64,000 bases of DNA from Euglena gracilis (Eukaryota; Euglenida; Euglenophyceae; Euglenales), in contig CP154956.1 of NCBI GenBank assembly GCA_039621445.1, positions 26,581,744 to 26,645,743 on the forward strand, in the 5' to 3' direction. The notes beneath the pieces are model-generated. The model made no database searches. It saw nothing but the letters and a program-made list of their open reading frames with translations, and was not told the origin of the DNA. Below, piece by piece: positions 12,300-23,567 of the stretch. The translations under genes and the position numbers were made by a program. Within the stretch, counting starts at the first letter, position 1, and the number at the start of each line of letters is the position of its first letter.

Positions 12300-13330
12300 G
12301 TCACCAAAAGGCATTTCACCTCCCTGTCCAGTCTCAGCCTGATGAGCCAAGGAAAGATGACCTTCCGGGGGGGGGGGGATTGGCATAAACCTCGCTGACT
12401 GAAGACAGATTGCATTTGAGTGCATCCACCAGAGATGCTTGGTGGTGGGGCCATCTGGCCACAAATTTTTGGAATTTTGCATTTCCTGGAGATGCAAACA
12501 TGTCTGTGTCTGGAGAAATGTCCTGTCTAAACAACTGCAGAATTTGATTGAACAGGTCTGGGCACAGGGTATAATCCTCCCTGTCCAGATCCCGCCTTGT
12601 GAGGGGGTCTGCAAACATTTCTGAGGAGGGGACCCACTGGACCTGCAGATGAATCTGGTTTTCCCAACACCAGTGAAATAAATAGAGGTTCCAAAATATG
12701 AGTTAGGTGTTGTTCCCCCCCCACCCCGTTTGGTGAGAGAACTTATAGCTACCTGATTGTAACCCCCCCCCCAAATAACACCCCCCCCAAATAACACCCC
12801 CCCCCCAAATAACACACCCCCCCCTCGGGGGCCGATTTCGAGCGCCCAAATAACACACCCCCCTGTTTTCCTTTGGTTCTCCATGTAAAAAATAACACCC
12901 CCCCCCAAATAACACCCCCCCCCCCTGGGGCCCCAGTTCGGGTGCCCAAATAACACACCGGGTGGGGTGTTATTTGGGGGGGGTTTACACGTTTAGCAGC
13001 ACAGTTTCTCCAGGATTTGCAAAAGCTTTCACTGTTTGTACGGCTGCCATCAGCTCTTTCACATTGAGATGCAAACAATTTTGTTCCATCCAAAATTATT
13101 GGACGACCTTGTTTTGGGAGGAGTCCACCCCCTCCCCCCAGGCCCAGGTGGAGGAGTCTGAAATGGAGCACCCTTTTTGCATGTTGGAGAAATGGCCTGC
13201 CTATACCTGGCTGCAGATATGCCTTTAAAACTTTGATTTCCTCCTTCAGGTTTTTTGGGACGTCGATGCAAAAATACCAGCCTTTTTCCTGATGCAGCTG
13301 ACTGTACTTTAACAGTTCTTGGGTTACCAA
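12300..13330 (-). pseudogene. DIRS-like RNase H region, interrupted by a poly-C repeat element
   Basis: On the minus strand, SSEMFADPLTRRDLDREDYTL and then PDLFNQILQLF, DTDMFASPGNAKFQKF and YANPPPP (12334-12650) match the end of a DIRS-type RNase H (aD.LSR...W.l...F..i......D.FAs..N......PP). The 5' part (13330-12990, IDVPKNLKEEIKVLKAYL) is separated from it by the element at 12764-12987, which appears to have inserted later. Frameshifts are present. Confidence 0.55.
12764..12987. mobile_element. Poly-C/AAATAACAC foldback element, copy 1
   Basis: Repeated C-run plus AAATAACAC units surround a core (CCGATTTCGAGCGCCC, then TGTTTTCC). The right end is an inverted unit (GGGGTGTTATTTGGGG). The element splits the RNase H region of the DIRS-like relic, which argues for mobility. 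A second copy lies at 15338-15561 in the same orientation. Confidence 0.6.
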
Positions 13331-13397
13331 TCACAGAAATGGCAGAGCGGGGAGGTAACTTCTGATTTCCCCAGAATGCTGTCAATTTTTCTGCAAC

Positions 13398-13946
13398 TTA
13401 ATTGCTGTGCCAGCACCGATAGTTTTTAATTTGTGGGGGGGAGAAGGGCACCTCCATTTGACCTTTTTCCGGATCGATGATGAACCCCAAGTGTTGTAAT
13501 CTTTGGGTGGGAGTAAACACAGACTTTTTCTGGGTGATCTTGAACCCAGCCTCTCCTAAGGTGTTCAGCATGCTTAACAATTGTTTTTTGAAAGAATTTT
13601 CTGTTGATCCAAACAGAATGATGTGGTCCAAATAGTCGAACACATGCAACCACTTTTATCTCCACAGTTTTTGCAGGACTTTCATTAGTGACATGAACAA
13701 TTTTGGGAGGGTGCTTAGGCCAAAACATGCCCCTTGAAACTCACACGGGTCTGGGTCTACCTTAATTCTGAAATGTTTTTTGAAATCGTTTTCCAGCCCC
13801 AGATGAAAGTAGGCATCTTTCAAAGCCCGTTTGACTGCCCAGTCCCCTTTTTTCAAAGTGAGGGAAATGGTGGACATATTTTCCATGCGGCCGACACCAG
13901 CTCCGGCACCAAAAAGCAGTAAGAAGCACCCCGCCAAGAAGAACAC
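13398..13946 (-). pseudogene. DIRS-like reverse transcriptase fragment
   Basis: The minus strand reads VKRALKDAYFHLGLENDFKK, then FQGACFGLSTLPKLFMSLM, a frameshift, then VFDYLDHIILFGSTENSF and LQHLGFIIDPEKGQMEVP. These match RT blocks A, B, C and E of DIRS/Ty3-type RTs. The YxDD box reads YLDH, so one catalytic Asp is lost. The N-terminal part is missing, and the fragment runs into the right inverted-repeat arm. Confidence 0.7.
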
Positions 13947-13979
13947 AGACGCAACAAAACAGCCGGCACACGAAGCAGG
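13916..13979 (-). repeat. Right arm of 64-bp inverted repeat flanking the DIRS-like relic
   Basis: Reverse complement of the arm at 11046-11109, with few mismatches. Confidence 0.7.
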
Positions 13980-14040
13980 ATCTCACCCCCAGAGTTTTCG
14001 GAGCCCGAATGGTCTGCGCTACTGCCCCACTGTCCGACTT

Positions 14041-14530
14041 AGCCGTTTTCGAACAAAAAAGTCGATAGTAAAAAAAATCAAAAAAATTGGCCCAGAAGCA
14101 TGTTTTTTTTGTACTTCGGGGCTAGGAAAAAGTGTTTTTGAGCCGGAAAGCAGCGTTTTTCGACAGCCCGGCCCGGAATCCTAAGGACTTTTGGGTCATT
14201 TTCGGGTCAAAAAAGTCGAAAATTTGAAAAAAATTTCCCAAAACCGTGTTTTTTTGGCCTTCCGGACCCCGAAAAAGTGTTTCGAGCCGGAAACGAGCGT
14301 TTTTCGACCCGCCAGCGCCCCATTTTGGGCAGCCAACCCATTAACTTCGGGCCATATCTGGGTCAAAAAAAAAGTCGAAAAAAATTAAAAAAAATTTGCC
14401 CAAAACGATGTTTTTTGACTTCCCGGACCCGGAAAACCTGTTTTTGAGCCGAAAATGAGCGTTTTTCGACCCGCCAGGGCCCGTTTCGGGCTGCCAACCC
14501 ATTGACTTTGGGTCAAAAACGGGCGAAAAA
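14041..14530. repeat. Tandem repeat, three diverged units of ~145-160 bp
   Basis: GAGCCGGAAA..GCGTTTTTCGAC recurs near 14140, 14285 and 14446, each followed by a GC-rich stretch, a TTGGGTCA motif and an A-rich AAAGTCGAAAA stretch. No coding signal is seen. Confidence 0.75.
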
Positions 14531-15116
14531 ATATCTAATAACACAGGTATGGGGTGTATGGGGCAGTTAACATTTCATTGGCATTTCAGAAATTACCGTA
14601 AAATCACTGAAAATCACTGTAAATTGCAACTGCGCAGTTTTTGAGTTATAAATAATGCCGAATTTGCAGTGCTAGTCTTTTCAGCTTTCCATTACATGCA
14701 TGTCCCAGTAAGAGCTCAGCACTATTCAAAACCTGGTGAAATAAGGGGGGGTCAAAAATTCGGCTTTGAGAGAGGAAAAAATTTTTCGACGCCTTTGGCT
14801 CCTGAAAAAAAATTTCCCTGGACCTAATTGCTCGATTAAGGGGTGGGGTCAAATTAGGGAGGGGGTTGTGGTAATTTGGTGTCTGCTTCCCAGTTGGTTT
14901 CATCAAGGGATTGCAGGATATAAGCCCTGGTCACCACCTCTGATTTTAACCAGATCAGAACAAACAATAATGAAAGCGGACGCCTTTTTGATCGAAACAA
15001 CTGTGAGAAAGAAATGGTTGCCCTTGAATGGAATGAGCACGGGATTGGGAAAAAAGCAAGTGCAACGACAGAAAAAATTCAGAAAGGTGCAAAAAAAAAA
15101 CAACAAACACAGACTG
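14531..15116. other. AT-rich non-coding DNA, 3' flank of the tryparedoxin-like gene
   Basis: I see no gene. The stretch nearest 15117 is the likely 3' UTR on the minus strand. I find no clear AATAAA signal. Confidence 0.4.
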
Positions 15117-15238
15117 TTACGGAGCAAGTTGGGTCCAAACGTTTACGTACTTGTTGGGCTCGTCAGAATGGACAATGTTGCGGCCATCTTTGGAAATCAA
15201 ATTGCCATTTCCATCCACCACAACGAGGAGGGGAATAC
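15117..15238 (-). CDS. Tryparedoxin/nucleoredoxin-like protein, exon 4 of 4 (terminal)
   Basis: The acceptor (GGACAG) precedes 15238. The first two bases complete the Gly codon begun in exon 3. The exon reads IPLLVVVDGNGNLISKDGR, then NIVHSDEPNKYVNVW and QLAP, with TAA at 15119-15117. The cis-Pro loop (G-IP) and the VVDxxG...DGR strand pattern are those of tryparedoxin and nucleoredoxin domains. A GTAAAC at 15146-15141 could also be a donor, but reading through to the TAA gives 146 residues, the usual size for a single-domain tryparedoxin. The gene runs on the minus strand from 42153. Confidence 0.8.
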
Positions 15239-15337
15239 CTGTCCGAATGACGCAAAAATAACGAGTTGTGGACATCAAACCACGGTGAATAAAAAACTTC
15301 GAGAACTCGGTGCTTAAACTTTCATTCCAACTAAACC

Positions 15338-15561
15338 CCCCCAAATAACACCCCCCCCCAAATAACCCCCCCCCAAATAACACACCCCCAAATAACACAC
15401 CCCCAAATAACACCCCCCCCCTCAAAGGCCGATTTTGAGCGCCCAAATAACACCCCCCCTGTTTTCCTTTTGGTTTTCAATGTAAAAATAACACCCCCCC
15501 CAATGACACCCCCCCCCTGGGGCCCCAGCTCGGGTGCCCAAATAACACACGGGGGGGGGGG
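15338..15561. mobile_element. Poly-C/AAATAACAC foldback element, copy 2
   Basis: It has the same order as copy 1: C-run plus AAATAACAC units, CCGATTTTGAGCGCCC, TGTTTTCCTTTTGG, more C-run units, then GGGGCCCCAG and GGGTGCCC. It lies within intron 3. Copies 1 and 2 share core sequence that chance cannot explain. Confidence 0.6.
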
Positions 15562-15743
15562 GTACAGATACTGCAAAAATGAAGTTCAATCTTGGATGAT
15601 ACCTCATGGATATCCCAATGTGTTTTATCCCAATGTGTGGGGTTGTTTTGAGGGGTCTATTTTTTGGATTTTGCTGAGAATTTCGGCAAAAAAAGCCTTT
15701 GGGAAGTCCCCCAAAAAAGGTCTAAAATACCCCCTCAATTTAA

Positions 15744-15946
15744 ACCAAACCACAAATGCTATTACACTCCCCAACAGCAAAAATGCGGGGAGCACACGCT
15801 CGGAGATTTCATGACGCCCAAAAGGTGGGAGTGTCGCAGTGGGATGTGCTAAATATGCTTTTTTCTCTTCAGGATTGAGACGCCGTCCTGACCTCCAAGA
15901 GGTGTGGTGGTCGGGCCACATCGGTATTCTCCCGAGTGAGTGATTT
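15744..15946 (-). CDS. Possible small membrane-protein exon, unrecognised
   Basis: The minus strand reads MWPDHHTSWRSGRRLNPEEK from an ATG near 15933, then HPTATLPPFGRHEISERVLP and a hydrophobic helix (AFLLLGSVIAFVVWFKL). The composition looks like a short single-pass protein. Downstream codons run into low-complexity DNA seen elsewhere, so the true end is unclear. No family is recognised. It is nested in intron 3 on the same strand. Confidence 0.3.
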
Positions 15947-18900
15947 TGTCTAGGTCTGGGGTGGGTCAATGCAGGCACATCCCAGCGAAGGCGCTAGGGG
16001 TCCAAAAATGGCTATTTTTAAGGGAATTCTGGCTGGCTGCAGGCACCACATACGACAGCCCCCCTCCCGCTCTATGTTATCACCAAATCGGGCTTCTTTT
16101 TAAGCCCCTGGGGGGTACCCCCCACCCAACCAGCCCGGCGCGGGACCTCCCCTGGGGGGACCCCCCCAAAATCGGGCCGTCTGAGGGCATTTCCCCCCCC
16201 AAAAAAACGGTGCTTTGCGCCAAACCCATACCCGGGCCTCCAGCCTGGGACCCCCCCAGTGTGGGGTGGGTGGGAGAGGTCCGGCCCCGGACTCACCCAC
16301 CCACCCCCTTCACCCCCTGGGGGGGGGGGGGTCTTCTGACTTAAAGGATGCCTGCACCAAATGCCTTCAATTGGGACCCGTCTTTAAAAGCATTCTGGGG
16401 TCCCAAAAAAACCAGTATCTCGCGCCGTTCGGGGTATCCTCACCCAAAATATGCCCCTCGCCAAAGCTTCTTAGGACCTTTGTGGGAGGTACCATAGATT
16501 CACTTAGTGACCCCTGGGGGGCACTTTTTCCTGTGCCCAAACCCACCAGCCCACTTTTTTCCGAAAACCCACCCACCCACGACCCCCCCCCCCCAGGGGT
16601 CAACCATCCACCCAAAATGCAGCCAAAATTGACCGAAAACTCTGAAAAAATTATCCAGTGCGGTCTTTGGCCAGACAAAAATCTGACCCATGGCCAGGGG
16701 TTTTTTTAAGACCGGGGGGGGGGGGAGGGTCCCCCCACCCACCCATCCCCTGCCCCCCCCCGGGGGGGGTCCCAGGGGACCCACTCTGTTTTCCCCCGAA
16801 AATGGCCAAAAAAATCGAAAAATGCCAAAAATAGCACCTTTTTCAAAATTTGGGGGGACCCCCCAGGGGGGCAGCCAGACCCACCCACCCTACGCCCCCA
16901 TACTGGAGGTCCACGACTAAAAAATACACCTGCCCATGGCGCATCTCACCCCCCCGGTGGGGGGGGGGGGCAAGACTAACGAATTAGAGTACCCGGTAGA
17001 GTAACTGGGGCGGACCACAATAACCGGTGCGTCATCACGGTGAAGGAGACCCCCCCTAACTGACGTGGAGTGGCGCTTGGTGGCCAGTAAACAAGGAAAA
17101 TCCCACCGGCTCCGGCCACCTCCACGTACGCAGACAAAAAAAGCCAGAGGCGAAAAACAGCGCCAGGCCAGAAGAAGGGATAACAGGCACCAAACAAACA
17201 GCCACAATGCACACAGGGGGTCCACCCCCACCGGCTGTGGGACCACGCACTCGCGTGGCATCTCCTGGGACCCAGGTTGCTGCAGGCATGAGTCAGCCAT
17301 AAAAATGTAGCAACTTGGGCTCAGAGGGGTGTGTCCAGCAAAAGAGGGGTTCTCGCGTCCCCTGCCTCCCCATAGCCTGAAGAGTCGACCCAGGTTGGGA
17401 GGTGCTGGAAACCGTTGAACGGGTAGTGGACTAGAGTAGCCAGCTGGGAGCAGTGAAAAGCGGTGAAAAAAAACACAGGGGGGTGGACCCGGCAACTAAG
17501 GAAGATTCGCCTTTGCCCCCCCCCCCAGGAGACGGGGTGCCCGACGGGTTCCAAGTGGGTGTGCTCACAGGACAGGGTTGCCCCGGGAGGTGCCTCCGGG
17601 CCTGGAACAGACATACCCATGAATTTGTTCCCAATTGAGTGCGCCTGTCCACTGAGTTGGGAACCACACCTGCAGACCTTCCCCCAATCCTTTTAATAAG
17701 CGTATCCCTCACTCGCATCCAAAACCTGGGAAACATCCGAAATTACCCCGGCAGAACCGCGGGGTTGGAGGGAGAATAGGCCAAAATCGCGCATCGGTCC
17801 AAGCTGTATGACGTGTTGGGGGGGGGTGACGCACCCCCCCCCCGTCATACCAGTGGGCCCCCCAGGGGGAGGGGCACCAATATGAGGCTGCCAATAAGAA
17901 ACCATATAAACTAAAACTAAAGAAAAACAAAAAAATATGGATGACATGGAACTAAAGCAATAAAAACAATGTCCAAAATGGGTTTTTGAATTCGAACATT
18001 TTGTTTAATTTTTATCGGGGGACGTTCAACGTGGGCATTTTGTATTGTCCAAAAGGTGGTGACAAATTAGACCGTCTGGACACCTCACTAAATAAGATAA
18101 GGTGGTTCATTAGACATGGAGGGGGGGCGGGTTGTGAAAATCCTCGGAAGGACGGGCTTTTTGGGGGCCCTCCTGTGGAACGTTTTTTTCGACTGAAATT
18201 TTCAGCAAAAAAAGCCAGCAAGAGGACCCGGGTAAGATCTATTGGGGGGGGGGCATTGATAACTGCATCGAATAAACGATGCCCCTGGCCCATTTCCAGA
18301 ATTTTGTTTAAAGCACAAGCGATGGGATCCAAAACACCTTGAATTGACGATTACTCTCCGGCAGGTCTGAAATGGCCATTTTTGGGCTGTTTATGCAGTC
18401 GAGAAATCGGCAATTTGATCCAAAATGGCCGGAAATGGCTATCCCAAATTGTGACAAAGTGAGTCCAACCCCAAGGAAAAAGATTTGACAGCAGCTCATG
18501 TGGCGTCTGGCGGTGCAAATAGAAGGATGGAGGAAAACAAACTGCCCTTTGATAAGGCGTACACCAGACATTTGTAATGATTTTGTATCATTTCTAAGAT
18601 ATTTTACAATAAATATGGTGGAAAATAATTGATCTCAAAGAAAATCAGATGCGACCCTTTATCTTTAATGCGCTGTTTTTTTGTCATTGAAAAAAAATCG
18701 CCGTCATCAAATCGCTAGTTCATCAAATAGCCCCTCCCCCTCTTGACTCCTATCTCATTAAAATGACAATTCCCGAAAAAGAGAATTTTTTGATTGATTT
18801 TAGGTTTTATACAGGGTTGAAATACAGAAAGGGGTTTCTGTTCTTCAACACCATATATTGTGCCCCAAAGTGCGGGTTCGAGGAGGGGAAACTTTCAATT

Positions 18901-21900
18901 TTTAGGTCAGTATGCAAAAATAACACCTGGAAATATGAAACACAAAAGAATGCAAAAAAAATATGAAAAATGACCAAAAGCAAAAAAAACACAAGCAGCA
19001 TTTTCACTCTTTACAACCTTCTGTAGCCAACAAATTTTTTTTGTTCAGGGGACACAGCAAAAATTTGACCTCTGAAAAAAGTTCCAAGCCAGCTGGATTT
19101 GAGCTTTTTGCTATTTTCGAGCATGTTTCAAGACTGCAATATTTGACAAGCAACACACAATTTTGTGGAAATGGCTTCGGTTATGATGAAATAAACTGCA
19201 AGTCGTCCAGGGGTGCTCACTTATTAGGTGAGAAAATAAACACCCTCCCAAATAATATAACCTCCCAAATGATATACCCCCTCCAAACAATATACTCCCA
19301 GCCCCTCTGCCACACTCCAGAGAGGGAAATCAAGCAACAGAATTCCGTCAAAACGGCATATTTTGGCAAAAAAAATGACCAGTACTACATAATACACCCA
19401 GCATCGGAAGTCAAAGACTGGGGGGGGGGGGTTGATTATTTGAGCATATTTTTCAAACTCAGAAATCCCCCCAAAAGACACATTTCTCCATATTTCTGAG
19501 GTTCTGAGCTTTGCGCATTTTGGCATTTTTATTTAGGTTGATACTGCCTGAAATGGGGTTCGTATGACATACGAAGGAATTGTTGGTAATAAATATGTGG
19601 AGTATATACATATTGTCAAAATTAACATTTATAATCCACAAATTTTTCACCTGAGAATTTTCTACAGGTCCATCAGAGGTTTTTGCAAGACTCCAGATTA
19701 GGTGAACAGGCAACCATCAAAACCCCACATATTTTAAGCCCACCCAGCTTTATATTTGGGTGGGAAGGCACAGACTGAATCTCTAAACCGGCCATCTTCT
19801 TTAATCAACAAGACATGTTCCAAAACATGTGCAAAGTTCCTCTGGCAGGTCCCGGAGCCCCCCCCCCCCCAAATGTCGAAATTGCCTATATTTGGGGAAA
19901 TTTAGGGGGAAATCGATTTTTTTTCTCACCCCAAATATGGCCGAAAATGGCCAAATTGGAAGCCTTTTGTGGGCACAAAGCATTAATTGGCACATCTCGG
20001 GCCAACCATGAAGTTACAGGGAAATCAAAACATCGTTAGATGAGTTTTAAGCGTTTAGGTCTGCAATCACTTTCCTTGATTTTGTTTCAGTTGTCGAGCA
20101 TATTAAACATCGCGTTTTTTTTGGCCCCAAAACGGCCCAAAATGGACCAAAAAAAAATGGTCATGGTTCAAGGGCAGGTGTACAGTTGCTGGAGAATCAA
20201 AATCGCATGAGATAAGGCGGTTTGAGCGCTTCAACTGAGTTTCAGACATTTCAGCGATTTTGCTCATTTTCAAAGCATTTCGAGAACGTCATTTTCGATC
20301 ATTTTTGGGGGAGGGAAAAAATAAATAGACAAAGACTGCAATAAAAAAAAAACAAATTCAAAATTTCACGGTAAAAAATCACTTGGGTAAAAATTCTTGC
20401 AACAATTTTTTTAGGTAAATGCGGTATTCAACCGCTTCTTAAAGCTTTTTTTTGCCATGTGTCGAGTGGGTGCCCCAGCTTTCATTTGAGAAATCCAAAC
20501 CAATTTTGGCTATTTTGACTCAAAAAATGCCATTTAGGGGCGGGCAATAGATGCTAAAATTTATGCACTTTTGTCATTTTTGGGCATCAGACCATTTCCT
20601 GCCATTTTCGGTCACGTTGAACTTTTGGCTTCATGGAAGTGGGTGCGGGAAACTGCTGGTCAAAATTTGTGTTTTAAAAAATATGGTAAAATTTGGCCTG
20701 TTACCCAAATTTTCATCCACCATAATTTTTGTCCGCCCTGTATGACCAAAAATGGTTGAAAAAAGGACCTGCAGATTCAGGGCGCAACTCAGGCTAGTTG
20801 TGGACCCACTGGACCCAAAATGCCATTACAAAGACGTTATTTTGCTATTAAGTCCTTTTTACAACGTCAGCCCTGGAGTGTTACTTCAAAATACGTTTCT
20901 GGGGTCAAGGATGTCAAGCTGCTTTAAGACAGGGTTTTCAACAAAAAAAAGTGTTCTTGGCATTTTTTGTTTGTTGGGCGTTTTAACCATCTGTTTTTGG
21001 CAATTAAACGTCTTAAACAACATCCTTGATTGGGGAACAAAATAAACACTTTTTTGCAGTGTGTTTTTGGGCTTGGGTACAGAAAACGGGCTTGGGTGCA
21101 GAAAACAGGACACAACTCGGGCTGGGCGCAATTTTAGAATTTATGCAGCTCCTCTTTGGAAATCAGGAACGAAATTAAATTATTTATGGATATAAAATGT
21201 CTACACAGGAGTTGGTTCCAAAAATTCCCGGGTCCGATGTGGGAGGTTTGGACCCCTTCCTCAGTGATAAGGTTCGCTCTGACCCCGAAAGGCAAAAAGC
21301 CCGTGACCCCCCTGCCTTCCGGAGGGGGGAAAATCTGACCACAAAAAACTGCTGACGGGAAAAATTCTGCTGGGAAAAATATTGGACAAAACCCATAAAA
21401 TGCGGAAAATTTCTGGACGAGAATATCTCGTGAGCATTTGCCAGAGAAATCCATCAGAATTCACATCAAAATTCCAAGGTTGTTCCAAAATCCAACACTG
21501 AAAAATTTGTGCAACCCTAAACTTCAAATTGCAAAATAAAGCAAAGATCACATTCATTCATTTTGTTATGATCAATGAACCATCTACAACAGGTGATTCG
21601 GAACATAAATACATTCCAAGGGTCGGTGCAAATTGCCAAAGAAGGATTTTTTTGGGTTTTTCTTATATTTGCGGGGAAAATTCTGGACGGATCCTTAAAA
21701 CGGCGGGGGAAAAAAACTGGGACAAATTCCATCCAGAAGTTTTCCACCGCAATTTTTCCCCTTCCTATTCAAGTGTTTTCCCCCTCTGGCATAACAACTC
21801 CAATTCTGCCCTTGGAGGCCAGAAATCAAAAGCATAATGAAGGATTAATGATTAATAGAAATAATGATTAAAACAACAATTTTTGCAGGGGAAAAAACAA

Positions 21901-22008
21901 ACAACAGAAAATATGCACACAAAACAATAAATACCTGATTAAATAATTCATTGATTTCTTCTCATTAATCTTCATTGTTTCTCAACTCATTGTTTCATTT
22001 AATCTCAC

Positions 22009-22018
22009 ATGTTTGTTC

Positions 22019-22100
<82 letters not shown>

Positions 22101-22103
22101 GTG

Positions 22104-22148
<45 letters not shown>

Positions 22149-22251
22149 CGTCCGTCCGTCCGTCCGTCCGTCCGTCCGTCCGTCCGTCCGTCCGTCCGTC
22201 GGTCGGTCGGTCGGTCGGTCGGTCGGTCGGTCGGTCGGTCTGTCTGTCTGT

Positions 22252-22288
<37 letters not shown>

Positions 22289-22312
22289 TGTCTGTCTGTC
22301 TGTTTGTTTGTA
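22009..22312. repeat. Compound tetranucleotide microsatellite (~300 bp)
   Basis: Successive blocks of TTGC, TGTC, CGTC, GGTC, TGTC, TGCC, TGTC and TTTG units follow one another in one four-base register. Long open frames in all phases here are artefacts of the repeat. Confidence 0.97.
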
Positions 22313-22362
22313 AAAAGGATTGAAGCAACAAGCAAACAAATGAATAAGCAGATTTACGGAAA

Positions 22363-22434
22363 AACAAACAAACAAACAAACAAACAAACAAACAAACAAA
22401 CAAACAAACAAACAAACAAACAAACAAACAAACA
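22363..22434. repeat. (AAAC)n microsatellite
   Basis: About 18 units of CAAA. On the minus strand this is GTTT, the same unit that forms the donor of intron 3. Confidence 0.97.
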
Positions 22435-22719
22435 ACAAGGGGGAAATTATATTGAAGGCCTTCAGAAAAAATTGTGCAAAATTTGCGGGAAAAAATTGTG
22501 GAAATTGCGGAAAAATTGTGGAAATCGCGGAAAAAATGCGGAAAAATTGCGGAAATTTCAGTTTTGGGATTTACCACACTTCTGCTGGAGGGGAGAAAAG
22601 AAAATTTCACAAATTTGGTCATTTTGCAATAAAGGCGCAAATATTGAGCCATTGTTCACTTTTTTCCCCGACAAAAAGGTCCAAAACAGGCGATTTCTTA
22701 AGGACCCCCGGGGGGGGGG

Positions 22720-23165
22720 GGGGTCCAGCCTCCGGCTGGCAAAAAGGCTGCTGGCTGGAAACGAGCTGCTGGCTGGAAACGAGCTGCTGGCTGGACCCCC
22801 CGGGGGATAGGGGGGGGGTCCGGGGCTGGAGGGGGCTGTGCTGGGCTGGGTCGATGAAAAAAACAAAATTTTCAAAAACATTTTTGCCTTCTCGACATTT
22901 TGACGGATGGAGCTAGGTCAAGACTGGGGGGTTGTGATGGAGGAAGCTGTGATGAGGGGGGGAAAATGCAGGGTTAGGTGTGCTGGGCAGCCCAGTTGGC
23001 TGGCCAGCCTGCGGCCGGCTGGCCCGGCCTCCAGCCGGGCTGGACCCAACTTTATTTCACTCGACCCCCCCCCCCCGGGGGGCTCCCAGCCCGAATTTGG
23101 GCTGCTGGCTGGATTTGAGCTGCTGGCTGGCTGGACCCCCCCCCCGGGGGGGGATAGGGTCCCCT
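22720..23165. repeat. CCAGC/GCTGGCTGG-rich repeat cluster
   Basis: Repeated AGCTGCTGGCTGG units sit next to C/G runs (22725-22810 and 22980-23160), including the hairpins CCAGCC-TCC-GGCTGG (22725-22739) and CCCGGC-CTCCA-GCCGGG. Related blocks lie at 28440-28545 and 28780-28850. No gene is seen. Confidence 0.65.
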
Positions 23166-23443
23166 CCGGCTTAGAAATACCCTGGTCCAAAAGCATGATT
23201 TTTTTAATTTTGGGAACAGACTGATTCTGGAAATATGAAATTTCTTGGGTGAAAAATCCAAAAAAAAAACTGGCAAAAAATTAATGAAAACTTTAGTATC
23301 AGGCAAAATATGGTCCAGGATGAGGAATTTTTCTACGTCGGAATCACTTCCCAGCAGAAATTGGGGGAACCCCTTAAAAAAGGCCCAGAAATTGCCAAAT
23401 TTTGTCAAAATTTGGCCAAACATGTATCAATTACTCCCGCAAA

Positions 23444-23470
23444 CAAACAAACAAACAAACAAACAAACAC
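23444..23470. repeat. (AAAC)n microsatellite overlapping the intron 3 donor
   Basis: On the minus strand the exon ends ...GTCACAG and the intron begins GTGTTTGTTTGTTTG. The splice donor is therefore the first unit of a GTTT repeat. Confidence 0.85.
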
Positions 23471-23567
23471 CTGTGACATTGAACATTTTCTTCACTGTGG
23501 GGATTGTAGGATCTCCAAATGGTAGAGCAAGCCATGGCATAGTGCTCAAATATTCCTTGAATGCCGT
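23471..23567 (-). CDS. Tryparedoxin/nucleoredoxin-like protein, exon 3 of 4
   Basis: The acceptor CCTTTTGCAG precedes 23567 and the exon starts in phase 0. It encodes TAFKEYLSTMPWLALPFGDP and then IPTVKKMFNVT plus the first base of a Gly codon. MPWLALPF followed by a Lys/Phe-rich helix is the most recognisable signature of nucleoredoxins and tryparedoxins. The length is 97 bp: 32 codons plus one base, which exon 4 completes with GT. Exon 2 ends on a whole codon, so both junctions agree. Confidence 0.85.

Larger units (their letters stand above)
15239..23470 (-). other. Intron 3 (8.2 kb) of the tryparedoxin-like gene
   Basis: The donor is GTGTTT at 23470, inside a GTTT microsatellite; the acceptor AG is at 15240-15239. 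It holds a poly-C foldback element, a possible small exon (15744-15946), G/C-homopolymer DNA (16080-16930, 17800-17870, 18120-18255), AT-rich low-complexity DNA with runs such as AAAATGGCC (19900-21130) and a compound tetranucleotide array. The 17000-17700 stretch is GC-rich with open frames on both strands that I do not recognise. Between 18240 and 22000 I see nothing that I can call a gene. Confidence 0.65.

Noticed and set aside
16080-16930. Pro/Gly-rich ORFs on both strands
   Set aside because: They come from C and G homopolymer runs; no protein-like pattern is conserved.
21975-22810. Long Cys/Leu-, Thr/Asp- and Gln-rich ORFs on both strands
   Set aside because: They are translations of tetranucleotide microsatellites, open in all phases for that reason alone.
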